A stretch of DNA of 64,000 nt from Cervus elaphus (Eukaryota; Chordata; Mammalia; Artiodactyla; Cervidae): contig NC_057827.1 in the NCBI RefSeq assembly GCF_910594005.1, forward strand, positions 6,386,001-6,450,000, read 5' to 3'. The first letter of the stretch is position 1. Every line of letters begins with the position of its first letter. Shown piece after piece: positions 1 to 11,717 of this stretch. A model generated the notes under the pieces. The model was not told where the DNA came from, did not search any database, and worked only from the letters and a program-made list of their open reading frames with translations. Both the position numbers and the translations under genes were made by a program.

Positions 1-350
1 CTGTAGGGCCTTTCAATGCGGGCACTGAGACTAGGCTACCTGGACATATTTCTAGACACACCCCCAAATTGCCGAGAGTGCATTCTTGTTGGTACACCGG
101 GACACAGGCACTCAACCCCACATCGAATCCCCTGCCACCCATGCATGCTGAGTCAGAAAGACACCCACATGACCTTGAGCCTAATTTGCTGCACTCTTTT
201 GAACGGTAGGTCACCAGTTGTCTGTAAGGGATGCATGTAGTTGAGTTGCGGATACAGGCCTTCCCCCAGTGAAAGCTCTGCATCAGTGTTCCTCAGTGAG
301 AGCCCAAGTCCACATCTCAAGTGTTCCTGTGCTTTCTGTCCCCTTGTCAG

Positions 351-489
351 GTGCAGTTGCCAGATATGGCTGTCCATGACCCAGGAGACGAAGGTCCGCC
401 CATGAGGCGGCGGCTCGAGCTGCAAGGGAGTCCGGCAAGAAGTGTGGCGGCCCAGGGTGGTGCCAGGTCTTTTTGGATCACCGAGCACG
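351..489 (+). other. SNHG14: Candidate host lncRNA exon, unit A1
   Basis: Preceded by a pyrimidine tract ending ctgtccccttgtcag and followed by the donor cacg|GTACGG. It is 139 nt (not a multiple of 3) and CpG-rich (nine CpGs). The SNORD116 copy starts 209 nt after the donor. It aligns with the group-B exons in the stretch around 'agttgcc...atgg'. The exon is inferred from splice signals and conservation; there is no transcript evidence. Confidence 0.55.
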
Positions 490-698
490 GTACGGCTTCT
501 CCTGCCCCAAGACGTGTCGTGAATTTCAGGTTTCCTGGCACTGCCTGAGTGGCTGTACGTATGGAGGGACCGTTCCTCTTGCTGAGAAGCCTGGGGGCTC
601 TGAGTTGCCCCTGCTGCTGGAGGACTCCCAGGTCACTGGCTCCTCCTTGGAGCGGCGCTGCCTGCCCTGTGGAGGTGGGGAGCCAGCCAGCACGTGCT

Positions 699-792
699 CG
701 GATCGATGACGACACCCTCTCATGCATTCCTTGGAAAATCTGAACAAAATGAGTGAGAACTCACTACCGTCTCCTCATCGAAACTGATGCCA
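699..792 (+). ncRNA. SNORD116: SNORD116 box C/D snoRNA, copy 1
   Basis: Recognised by the SNORD116 order: CGGATC stem, C box, guide ATTCCTTGGAAAA, D' CTGA (740-743), C' TGAGTGA (750-756) and D CTGA (784-787). The C box is ATGACGA (706-712), not the consensus RTGATGA. After the D box the sequence is TGCCA instead of GGTCCA, so its terminal stem is weaker than in other copies. SNORD116 is a brain-enriched nucleolar orphan C/D snoRNA processed from host introns; its RNA target is not established. Confidence 0.8.
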
Positions 793-3081
793 GCACGTTG
801 CTTCCCTTGGGGTTAAGGTTGGGACTAGTTAGCAAGGGGCCTTCTCTGACTGCATCACACACACGCAAGTAGGAGCCAGGTCCCCACCATTTGCGAGGCT
901 CCCATCTGCGGGTGGGCCGTGCACAGATGTTCGAGCGGCCTTCTTGGAATTTGGGTTCCATGGTGAAGGGCACTGAGGAGCAAAAGAGGCATCCGGCTTG
1001 TCCTGTGATGGTAGGTGTCGCAGTAGATCCTGGCATCGGACAGTGAGGTCTTCTCTCAGAGCGGTGCATTTTGTCCTGGTTCCTGCTGCAAGTGTGCTAA
1101 TTGGGGCTCTCGTGATGTCTATTGTGACGCAAGGAAGCTTCTGTGGTGTCTGATTGGAGGCCCAGGTGAGATCTGAGGCCCTCGCCATTGCGGCCCTTTG
1201 GGTTGGTGAGATTGCTGAGTACCCTGTGGGCTGCAGCGGCTGCAGAGACCTAGGGGAACGGTGGCAGTTGTGAAAGTTAATAGGCCTCATTTCTGCCCTT
1301 GGCAGTTCCTGAGTTGCAAGTCCTGTCACATGCTTGAGTCTTGGAGGTCGCCATGGACTGTGTTGTGGTCACAGGCCTGCATTGCTCCTGCAGGTTGACC
1401 AGAGCCCCAGAGGAGAATGGTTGGGCAGGTGAGGAAAAGCGCAGTGTGATTGCCTGGGATGTTATGTCTGCTGAGGCTGCCGGCACTGTCGTTCTGTTCT
1501 CACTGATACATAGTGTGGTCCTTTTGAAGCTGCCCTCAGCTGGGTACAGAGGAGAGGGCATTGCTTGTGCCTGGGAGGCTCAGTGAGAGGTGACCTTTGT
1601 GTCCTTGATGGCCTCCTGCCAGTAGAAGGACTCCCCAAGGGTATCTTTGGTGCCTTGAAGAGTTGCAATAAGAGAGGCCAAGCAACCAGCCCTGTGGGTT
1701 GTTATGTGGTGTGTGCACATGCCCCTTGGCCGCCATTTGTCCCCTGGGCCTGGAATTACCTAGGCTCCCTAAGGTTGGGGCCAGTCAGCCGGCCCTGATA
1801 GCACCAATGTGTTGGCCCCCTGGCAATTGAGCATCAAGCTTGGAGGCCCATGGTTCTGGTAGAGATTGGTCATTGGTTGTAATAGCCAGGCTGACTCAAT
1901 GTAGGAGCCAGCAGCTCCCATGGCGCTATGGCAGAGACCTGTGGCATCCAGGGTCTTCCCCTGACAGGTCTTCTGAAGTCTTCATGAAAGCATCCTTAGT
2001 GATCTGTGTGCACGCGGTCATTTTGCCCACCGTCATTCTGTGGGTGTTCCTGCTTGAGGATTGTCCCTGTGTGTGCCGAGGACTTGGATGCTTCAGATTT
2101 GGGTGAGTGACCCTTGTGGCAGGATGAGTCCAATGTGGACCACGCCCTGCATTATGGGAGCTTTCTGTAGGCTGTGGTCAGTAGCCTGGTCCCTACAGGG
2201 TGTGGATGTGAGGATAATCTGGCCAGGAAAGGGACCTGTTTCTGTGGGACTGACCCCTGGATCCTGGTACGTGAGGAAGTCCAAGTCCCATCCTTACTTT
2301 CTGTCAGAGGCCGCCCAGTGAGTAGACTGACTGGCAGGAAGAGACGCATCCCTTGAATTCTGCTCCTATTCGAGGGTGCGCTGGGCCGAATCTGGCCTAG
2401 TGCCAAGTTCACCTTACTCTGTAGTTCTCTGGGAAACTTTTCTGGTTAGGGTGGAGGTGAACCTTGTGCCAAGGACCCCTGAGCTGTAGTAGTAGCTACA
2501 GTCTCAGGGTACGTGGCATTCACACAGATGCTCTGCAAGGTGTCCTTGGGCAGTCAGATTTCTGTGCTTTGGTCAGACATCATGGGTCATGGAGACTGGG
2601 AGCCTAGAGCCTACGTCAACAGCCCCTCAGTGAAATTTTGCATGGGGCTGAAGGAAGATGCCAGGTGTCATCCCCCATGTCGTGGGAGGACAGGAGGTCA
2701 TGGCTCCATGACGACGGCATGGGTGTTCAGACTGTAGGGCCTTCCAATGCGGGCACTGAGACTTTGCTACCTGGGCATATTTCTGGACACACCCCCAACT
2801 TGCCGAGAGTGCATTCTTGTTGGTACACCGGGACACAAGCACTCAACCCCACATCGAATCCCCTGCCGCCCATGCATGCTGAGTCAGAAAGACACCCACA
2901 TGACCTTGAGCCTAATTTGCTGCACTCTTTTGCATGGGAGGTCACCAGTTGTTTGTAAGGGATGGATGTATTTGGGTTTCAGATACAGGCCTTCCCCCAG
3001 TGAAAGCTCTGCATCAGTGTTCCTCAGTGAGAGCCCAAGTCCACATCTCAAGTGTTCCTGTGCTTTCTGTCCCCTTGTCAG

Positions 3082-3220
3082 GTGCAGTTGCCAAATATGG
3101 CTGTCCATGACCCAGGAGACGAAGGTCCGCCCATGAGGCGGCGGCTCGAGGTGCAAGGGAGTCCGGCAAGAAGTGTGGCGGCCCAGGGTGGTGCCAGGTC
3201 TTTTTGGATCACCGAGCACG
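3082..3220 (+). other. SNHG14: Candidate host lncRNA exon, unit A2
   Basis: 139 nt; acceptor ccttgtcag, donor cacg|GTACGG. The snoRNA starts 209 nt downstream of the donor. Confidence 0.55.
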
Positions 3221-3429
3221 GTACGGCTTCTCCTGCCCCAAGACGTGTCGTGAATTTCAGGTTTCCTGGCACTGCCTGAGTGGCTGTATGTATGGAAGGA
3301 CCGTTCCTCTTGCTGAGAAGCCTGGGGGCTCTGAGTTGCCCTGGCTTCTGGGGGACTCCCAGGTCACTGGCTCCTCCTTGGAGCGGCGCTGCCTGCCCTG
3401 TGGAGGTGGGGAGCCAGCCAGCACGTGCT

Positions 3430-3523
3430 CGGATCAATGACGACACCCTCTCATGCATTCCTTGGAAATCTGAACAAAATGAGTGAGAACTCATTACCGT
3501 CTCCTCATCGAAACTGAGGTCCA
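3430..3523 (+). ncRNA. SNORD116: SNORD116 box C/D snoRNA, copy 2
   Basis: 94 nt; C box ATGACGA (3437-3443) in the context CAATGACGA, guide ATTCCTTGGAAAT, D' CTGA, C' TGAGTGA, D CTGA (3514-3517), 3' GGTCCA. Identical to copy 3. Confidence 0.85.
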
Positions 3524-5812
3524 GCACGTTGCCTCCCTTGGGGTTGAGGGTGGGACTGGTTAGGAAGAGGGCTTCTCTGACTGCGTAACACACACGCTAG
3601 TAGGAGCCAGGTCCCCACCATTTGCGAGGCTCCCATCTGCGGGTGGGCAGTGTACAGATGTTCGAGGGGCCTTCTTGGAATGTGGGGTCCATGGTGAAGG
3701 GCACTGAGGAGCAGAAGAGGCATCCGGCTTGTCCAGTGGTAGTAGGTGTCACAGTAGATCCTGGCATCGGACAGTGAGGTCTTCTCTCAGAGCGGTGCAT
3801 TTTGTCCTGGTTCCTGCTGCAAGTGTGCTAATTGGGGCTCTCGTGATGTCGATTGTGCCGCAAGGAAGCTTCTGTGGTGTCTGATTGGAGGCCCAGGTGA
3901 GATCTGAGGCCCTCGCCATTGCGGCCCTTTGGGTTGGTGAGGTTGCTGAGTACCCTGTGGGCTGCAGCGGCTGCAGAGACCTAGGGGAACGGTGGCAGTT
4001 GTGAAAGTTAATAGACCTCATTTCTGCCCTTGGCAGTTCCTGAGTTGCAAGTCCTGTCACATGCTTGAGTCTTGGAGGTCGCCATGGACTGTGTTGTGGT
4101 CACAGGCCTGCATTGCTCCTGCAGGTTGTCCAGAGCCCCAGAGGAGAATGGTTGGGCAGGTGAGGAAAAGCGCAGTGTGATTGCCTTGGATGTTATGTCT
4201 GCTGAGGCTGCAGGCACTGTCGTTCTGTTCTCACTGATACATAGTGTGGTCCTTTTGAAGCTGCCCTCAGCTGGGTACAGAGGAGAGGGCATTGCTTGTG
4301 CCTGGGAGGCTCAGTGAGAGGTGACCTTTATGTCCTTGATGGCCTCCTGCCAGTAGAAGGACTCCCCAAGGGTATCTTTGGTGCCTTGAAGAGTTGCAAT
4401 AAGAGAGGCCAAGCAACCAGCCCTGTGGGTTGTTATGTGGTGTGTGCACATGCCCCTTGGCCGCCATTTGTCCCCTGGGCCTGGAATTACCTAGGCTCCC
4501 TAAGGTTGGGGCCAGTCAGCCGGCCCTGATAGCACCAATGTGTTGGCCCCCTGGCAATGGAGCATCAAGCTTGGAGGCCCATGGTTCTGGTAGAGATTGG
4601 TCATTGGGTGGAATATCCAGGCTGACTCAATGTAGGAGCCAGCAGCTCCCATGGCGCTATGGCAGAGACCTGTGGCATCCAGGGTCTTCCCCTGACAGGT
4701 CTTCTGAAGTCTTCATGAAAGCATCCTTAGTGATCTGTGTGCACGCGGTCATTTTGCCCACCGTCATCCTGTGGGTGTTCCTGCTTGAGGATTGTCCCTG
4801 TGTGTGCCGAGGCCTTGGAGGCTTCAGATTTGGGTGAGTGACCCTTGGGGCAGGATGAGTCCAATGTGGACCACGCCCTGCATTATGGGAGCTTTCTGTA
4901 GGCTGTGGTCAGTAGCCTGGTCCCTACAGGGTGTGGATGTGAGGATAATCTGGCCAGGAAAGGGACCTGTTTCTGTGGGACTGACCCCTGGATCCTGGTA
5001 CGTGAGGAAGTCCAAGTCCCATCCTTACTTTCTGTCAGAGGCCGCCCAATGAGTAGACTGACTGGCAGGAAGAGACGCATGCCTTGAATTCTGCTCCTAT
5101 TCGAGGGTGCGCTGGGCCGAATCTGCCCTAGTGCCAAGTTCACCTTACTCTCTAGTTCTCTGGGAAACTTTTCTGGTTAGGGTGGAGGTGAACCTTGTGC
5201 CAAGGACCCCTGAGCTGTAGTAGTAGCTACAGTCTCAGGGTACGTGGCATTCACACAGATGCTCTGCAAGGTGTCCTTGGGCAGTCAGATTTCTGTACTT
5301 TGGTCAGACATCATGGGTCATGGAGACTGGGAGCCTAGAGCCTACGTCAACAGCCCCTCAGTGAAATTTTGCATGGGGCTGAAGGAAGATGCCAGGTGTC
5401 ATCCCCCATGTCGTGGGAGGACAGGAGGTCAGGGCTCCATGACGACGGCATGCGTGTTCAGACTGTAGGGCCTTTCAATGCGGGCACTGAGACTTTGCTA
5501 CCTGGACATATTTCTAGACACACCCCCAAATTGCCGAGAGTGCATTCTTGTTGGTACACCGGGACACAGGCACTCAACCCCACATCGAATCCCCTGCCAC
5601 CCATGCATGCTGAGTCAGAAAGACACCCACATGACCTTGAGCTTAATTTGCTGCACTCTTTTGAACGGTAGGTCACCAGTTGTCTGTAAGGGATGGATGT
5701 AGTTGGGTTGCAGATACAGGCCTTTCCCCAGTGAAAGCTCTGCATCAGTGTTCCTCAGTGAGAGCCCAAGTCCACATCTCAAGTGTTCCTGTGCTTTCTG
5801 TCCCCTTGTCAG

Positions 5813-5951
5813 GTGCAGTTGCCAGATATGGCTGTCCATGACCCAGGAGACGAAGGTCCGCCCATGAGGCGGCGTCTCGAGGTGCAAGGGAGTCCGGCAA
5901 GAAGTGTGGCGGCCCAGGGTGGTGCCAGGTCTTTTTGGATCACCAAGCACG
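5813..5951 (+). other. SNHG14: Candidate host lncRNA exon, unit A3
   Basis: 139 nt; same acceptor and donor as A1, with a private aagcacg before the donor. Confidence 0.55.
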
Positions 5952-6160
5952 GTACGGCTTCTCCTGCCCCAAGACGTGTCGTGAATTTCAGGTTTCCTGG
6001 CACTGCCTGAGTGGCTGTATGTATGGAAGGACCGTTCCTCTTGCTGAGAAGCCTGGGGGCTCTGAGTTGCCCTGGCTTCTGGGGGACTCCCAGGTCACTG
6101 GCTCCTCCTTGGAGCGGCGCTGCCTGCCCTGTGGAGGTGGGGAGCCAGCCAGCACGTGCT

Positions 6161-6254
6161 CGGATCAATGACGACACCCTCTCATGCATTCCTTGGAAAT
6201 CTGAACAAAATGAGTGAGAACTCATTACCGTCTCCTCATCGAAACTGAGGTCCA
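6161..6254 (+). ncRNA. SNORD116: SNORD116 box C/D snoRNA, copy 3
   Basis: 94 nt, identical to copy 2, including the ATGACGA C box and the ATTACCGT upstream of the D-box guide. Confidence 0.85.
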
Positions 6255-8543
6255 GCACGTTGCCTCCCTTGGGGTTGAGGGTGGAACTGGTTAGGAAGAG
6301 GGCTTCTCTGACTGCGTAACACACACGCAAGTAGGAGCCAGGTCCCCACCATTTGCGAGGCTCCCATCTGCGGGTGGGCAGTGTACAGATGTTCGAGGGG
6401 CCTTCTTGGAATGTGGGGTCCATGGTGAAGGGCACTGAGGAGCAGAAGAGGCATCCGGCTTGTCCAGTGGTAGTAGGTGTCACAGTAGATCCTGGCATCG
6501 GACAGTGAGGTCTTCTCTCAGAGCGGTGCATTTTGTCCTGGTTCCTGCTGCAAGTGTGCTAATTGGGGCTCTCGTGATGTCGATTGTGCCGCAAGGAAGC
6601 TTCTGTGGTGTCTGATTGGAGGCCCAGGTGAGATCTGAGGCCCTCGCCATTGCGGCCCTTTGGGTTGGTGAGGTTGCTGAGTACCCTGTGGGCTGCAGCG
6701 GCTGCAGAGACCTAGGGGAACGGTGGCAGTTGTGAAAGTTAATAGACCTCATTTCTGCCCTTGGCAGTTCCTGAGTTGCAAGTCCTGTCACATGCTTGAG
6801 TCTTGGAGGTCGCCATGGACTGTGTTGTGGTCACAGGCCTGCATTGCTCCTGCAGGTTGTCCAGAGCCCCAGAGGAGAATGGTTGGGCAGGTGAGGAAAA
6901 GCGCAGTGTGATTGCCTTGGATGTTATGTCTGCTGAGGCTGCAGGCACTGTCGTTCTGTTCTCACTGATACATAGTGTGGTCCTTTTGAAGCTGCCCTCA
7001 GCTGGGTACAGAGGAGAGGGCATTGCTTGTGCCTGGGAGGCTCAGTGAGAGGTGACCTTTATGTCCTTGATGGCCTCCTGCCAGTAGAAGGACTCCCCAA
7101 GGGTATCTTTGGTGCCTTGAAGAGTTGCAATAAGAGAGGCCAAGCAACCAGCCCTGTGGGTTGTTATGTGGTGTGTGCACATGCCCCTTGGCCGCCATTT
7201 GTCCCCTGGGCCTGGAATTACCTAGGCTCCCTAAGGTTGGGGCCAGTCAGCCGGCCCTGATAGCACCAATGTGTTGGCCCCCTGGCAATGGAGCATCAAG
7301 CTTGGAGGCCCATGGTTCTGGTAGAGATTGGTCATTGGGTGGAATATCCAGGCTGACTCAATGTAGGAGCCAGCAGCTCCCATGGCGCTATGGCAGAGAC
7401 CTGTGGCATCCAGGGTCTTCCCCTGACAGGTCTTCTGAAGTCTTCATGAAAGCATCCTTAGTGATCTGTGTGCACGCGGTCATTTTGCCCACCGTCATCC
7501 TGTGGGTGTTCCTGCTTGAGGATTGTCCCTGTGTGTGCCGAGGCCTTGGAGGCTTCAGATTTGGGTGAGTGACCCTTGGGGCAGGATGAGTCCAATGTGG
7601 ACCACGCCCTGCATTATGGGAGCTTTCTGTAGGCTGTGGTCAGTAGCCTGGTCCCTACAGGGTGTGGATGTGAGGATAATCTGGCCAGGAAAGGGACCTG
7701 TTTCTGTGGGACTGACCCCTGGATCCTGGTACGTGAGGAAGTCCAAGTCCCATCCTTACTTTCTGTCAGAGGCCGCCCAATGAGTAGACTGACTGGCAGG
7801 AAGAGACGCATGCCTTGAATTCGGCTCCTATTCGACGGTGCGCTGGGCCGAATCTGCCCTAGTGCCAAGTTCACCTTACTCTCTAGTTCTCTGGGAAACT
7901 TTTCTGGTTAGGGTGGAGGTGAACCTTGTGCCAAGGACCCCTGAGCTGTAGTAGTAGCTACAGTCTCAGGGTACGTGGCATTCACACAGATGCTCTGCAA
8001 GGTGTCCTTGGGCAGTCAGATTTCTGTGCTTTGGTCAGACATCATGGGTCATGGAGACTGGGAGCCTAGAGCCTACGTCAACAGCCCCTCAGTGAAATTT
8101 TGCATGGGGCTGAAGGAAGATGCCAGGTGTCATCCCCCATGTCGTGGGAGGACAGGAGGTCAGGGCTCCATGACGACGGCATGCGTGTTCAGACTGTAGG
8201 GCCTTTCAATGCGGGCACTGAGACTTTGCTACCTGGACATATTTCTAGACACACCCCCAAATTGCCGAGAGTGCATTCTTGTTGGTACACCGGGACACAG
8301 GCACTCAACCCCACATCGAATTCCCTGCCACCCATGCATGCTGAGTCAGAAAGACACCCACATGACCTTGAGCTTAATTTGCTGCACTCTTTTGAACGGT
8401 AGGTCACCAGTTGTCTGTAAGGGATGGATGTAGTTGGGTTGCAGATACAGGCCTTTCCCCAGTGAAAGCTCTGCATCAGTGTTCCTCAGTGAGAGCCCAA
8501 GTCCACATCTCAAGTGTTCCTGTGCTTTCTGTCCCCTTGTCAG

Positions 8544-8682
8544 GTGCAGTTGCCAGATATGGCTGTCCATGACCCAGGAGACGAAGGTCCGCCCATGAGG
8601 CGGCGGCTCGAGGTGCAAGGGAGTCCGGCAAGAAGTGTGGCGGCCCAGGGTGGTGCCAGGTCTTTTTGGATCACCGAGCACG
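8544..8682 (+). other. SNHG14: Candidate host lncRNA exon, unit A4
   Basis: 139 nt; acceptor ccttgtcag and donor cacg|GTACGG intact. Confidence 0.55.
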
Positions 8683-8891
8683 GTACGGCTTCTCCTGCCC
8701 CAAGACGTGTCGTGAATTTCAGGTTTCCTGGCACTGCCTGAGTGGCTGTACGTATGGAGGGACCGTTCCTCTTGCTGAGAAGCCTGTGGGCTCTGAGTTG
8801 CCCCGGCTGCTGGAGGACTCCCAGGTCAGTGGCTCCTCCTTGGAGCGGCGCTGCCTGCCCTGTGGAGGTGGGGAGCCAGCCAGCACGTGCT

Positions 8892-8985
8892 CGGATCGAT
8901 GATGACACCCTCTCATGCATTCCTTGGAAATCTGAACAAAATGAGTGAGAACTCACTACCGTCTCCTCATCGAAACTGAGGTCCA
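8892..8985 (+). ncRNA. SNORD116: SNORD116 box C/D snoRNA, copy 4 (canonical C box)
   Basis: The only array-A copy with the consensus C box ATGATGA (8899-8905). D', C', D boxes, the guide and GGTCCA are all intact, so this is the array-A copy most likely to assemble a normal snoRNP. Confidence 0.9.
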
Positions 8986-11274
8986 GCACGTTGCCTCCCT
9001 TGGGGTTGAGGGTGGGACTGGTTAGCAAGAGGGCTTCTCTTACTGTGTCACACACACGCAAGTAGGAGCCAGCTGCCCACCATTTGCGAGGCTCCCATCT
9101 GCGGGTGGGCAGTGTACAGATGTTCGAGCGGCCTTCTTGGAATTTGGGGTCCATGGTGAAGGGCACTGAGGAGCAGAAGAGGCATCCGGCTTGTCCAGTG
9201 GTGGTAGGTGTCGCCGTAAATGCTGGCATCGGAAAGTGAGTACTTCTCTCAGAGCGGTGCATTTTGTCCTGGTTCCTGCTGCAAGTGTGCTAATTGGGGC
9301 TCTCGTGATGTCTATTGTGACGCAAGGAAGCTTCTGTGGTGTCTGATTGGAGGCCCAGGTGAGATCTGAGGCCCTCGCCATTGCGGCCCTTTGGGTTGGT
9401 GAGATTGCTGAGTACCCTGTGGGCTGCAGCGGCTGCAGAGACCTAGGGGAACGGTGGCATTTGTGAAAGTTAATAGGCCTCATTTCTGCCCTTGGCAGTT
9501 CCTGAGTTGCAAGTCCTGTCACATGCTTGAGTCTTGGAGGTCGCCATGGACTGTGTTGTGGTCACAGGCCTGCATTGCTCCTGCAGGTTGACCAGAGCCC
9601 CAGAGGAGAATGGTTGGGCAGGTGAGGAAAAGCGCAGTGTGATTGCCTGGGATGTTATGTCTGCTGAGGCTGCAGGCACTGTCGTTCTGTTCTCACTGAT
9701 ACATAGTGTGGTCCTTTTGAAGCTGCCCTCAGCTGGGTACAGAGGAGAGGGCATTGCTTGTGCCTGGGAGGCTCAGTGAGAGGTGACCTTTGTGTCCTTG
9801 ATGGCCTCCTGCCAGTAGAAGGACTCCCCAAGGGTATCTTTGGTGCCTTGAAGAGTTGCAATAAGAGAGGCCAAGCAACCAGCCCTGTGGGTTGTTATGT
9901 GGTGTGTGCACATGCCCCTTGGCCGCCATTTGTCCCCTGGGCCTGGAATTACCTAGGCTCCCTAAGGTTGGGGCCAGTCAGCCGGCCCTGATAGCACCAA
10001 TGTGTTGGCCCCCTGGCAATGGAGCATCAAGCTTGGAGGCCCATGGTTCTGGTAGAGATTGGTCATTGGGTGGAATATCCAGGCTGACTCAATGTAGGAG
10101 CCAGCAGCTCCCATGGCGCTATGGCAGAGACCTGTGACATCCAGGGTCTTCCCCTGACAGGACTTCTGAAGTCTTCATGAAAGCATCCTTAGTGATCTGT
10201 GTGCACGCGGTCATTTTGCCCACCGTCATCCTGTGGGTGTTCCTGCTTGAGGATTGTCCCTGTGTGTGCCGAGGCCTTGGAGGCTTCAGATTTGGGTGAG
10301 TGACCCTTGGGGCAGGATGAGTCCAATGTGGACCACGCCCTGCATTATGGGAGCTTTCTGTAGGCTGTGGTCAGTAGCCTGGTCCCTACAGGGTGTGGAT
10401 GTGAGGATAATCTGGCCAGGAAAGGGACCTGTTTCTGTGGGACTGACCCCTGGATCCTGGTACGTGAGGAAGTCCAAGTCCCATCCTTACTTTCTGTCAG
10501 AGGCCGCCCAATGAGTAGACTGACTGGCAGGAAGAGACGCATGCCTTGAATTCTGCTCCTATTCGAGGGTGCGCTGGGCCGAATCTGCCCTAGTGCCAAG
10601 TTCACCTTACTCTGTAGTTCTCTGGGAAACTTTTCTGGTTAGGGTGGAGGTGAACCTTGTGCCAAGGACCCCTGTGCTGTAGTAGTAGCTACAGTCTCAG
10701 GGTACGTGGCATTCACACAGATGCTCTGCAAGGTGTCCTTGGGCAGTCAGATTTCTGTGCTTTGGTCAGACATCATGGGTCATGGAGACTGGGAGCCTAG
10801 AGCCTACGTCAACAGCCCCTCAGTGAAATTTTGCATGGGGCTGAAGGAAGATGCCATGTGTCATCCCCCATGTCGTGGGAGGACAGGAGGTCAGGGCTCC
10901 ATGACGACGGCATGGGTGTTCAGACTGTAGGGCCTTTCAATGCGGGCACTGAGACTAGGCTACCTGGACATATTTCTGGACACACCCCCAAATTGCCGAG
11001 AGTGCATTCTTGTTGGTACACCGGGACACAGGCACTCAACCCCACATCGAATCCCCTGCCACCCATGCATGCTGAGTCAGAAAAACACCCACATGACCTT
11101 GAGCTTAATTTGCTGCACTCTTTTGAACGGTAGGTCACCAGTTGTCTGTAAGGGATGGATGTAGTTGGGTTGCAGATACAGGCCTTTCCCCAGTGAAAGC
11201 TCTGCATCAGTGTTCCTCAGTGAGAGCCCAAGTCCACATCTCAAGTGTTCCTGTGCTTTCTGTCCCCTTGTCAG

Positions 11275-11413
11275 GTGCAGTTGCCAGATATGGCTGTCCA
11301 TGACCCAGGAGACGAAGGTCCGCCCATGAGGCGGCGGCTCGAGGTGCAAGGGAGTCCGGCAAGAAGTGTGGCGGCCCAGGGTGGTGCCAGGTCTTTTTGG
11401 ATCACCGAGCACG
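11275..11413 (+). other. SNHG14: Candidate host lncRNA exon, unit A5
   Basis: 139 nt; acceptor ccttgtcag and donor cacg|GTACGG intact. Confidence 0.55.
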
Positions 11414-11622
11414 GTACGGCTTCTCCTGCCCCAAGACGTGTCGTGAATTTCAGGTTTCCTGGCACTGCCTGAGTGGCTGTATGTATGGAGGGACGGTTCC
11501 TCTTGCTGAGAAGCCTGGTGGCTCTGAGGTGCCCCGGCTGCTGGAGGACTCCCAGGTCACTGGCTCCTCCTTGGAGCGGCGCTGCCTGCCCTGTGGAGGT
11601 GGGGAGCCAGCCAGCACGTGCT

Positions 11623-11717
11623 CGGATCGATGACGACACCCTCTCATGCATTCCTTGGAAAATCTGAACAAAATGAATGAGAACTCACTACCGTCTCCTC
11701 ATCGAAACTGAGGTCCA
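11623..11717 (+). ncRNA. SNORD116: SNORD116 box C/D snoRNA, copy 5
   Basis: 95 nt with one extra A before D' (GGAAAATCTGA, as in human SNORD116 where two extra bases precede CTGA). C box ATGACGA; C' changed to TGAATGA; D CTGA and GGTCCA intact. Confidence 0.82.

Larger units (their letters stand above)
1..2731 (+). repeat. Array A tandem unit A1
   Basis: First 2,731-bp unit of a direct tandem array; the sequence at position 1 (ctgtagggcctttcaatgc) recurs at 2732, 5463, 8194 and so on. The unit phase is arbitrary because the window opens inside the array. It holds a candidate host exon (351-489), a SNORD116 copy (699-792), and about 1.9 kb of non-coding sequence with no stable ORF. A conserved GTGAGT splice-donor-like site lies at 2103. 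Confidence 0.95.
2732..5462 (+). repeat. Array A tandem unit A2
   Basis: 2,731-bp unit with the same layout as A1. It is very close to A3: both share private variants such as a CAATGA snoRNA start, attaccgt before the D guide, and gattgtgccgcaagg near 3850, indicating recent duplication or conversion between them. Confidence 0.95.
5463..8193 (+). repeat. Array A tandem unit A3
   Basis: 2,731-bp unit, sister of A2; their snoRNA copies are identical over 94 nt. Apart from the exon and the snoRNA, only unit-specific, non-conserved ORFs are seen. Confidence 0.95.
8194..10924 (+). repeat. Array A tandem unit A4
   Basis: 2,731-bp unit. It is the only array-A unit whose snoRNA has the canonical ATGATGA C box. 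With A1 and A5 it shares the variant gattgtgacgcaagg (near 9315), marking a subfamily different from A2/A3 and from A6-A10. Confidence 0.95.

Noticed and set aside
5809..6531. 240-aa minus-strand ORF and its copies (8540-9262, 14003-14725, 19465-20187, 22196-22918) as a protein gene
   Set aside because: It overlaps a snoRNA and a host exon antisense, is frame-broken by one base in four of eleven units, and shows no recognisable domain or preserved coding pattern between units.
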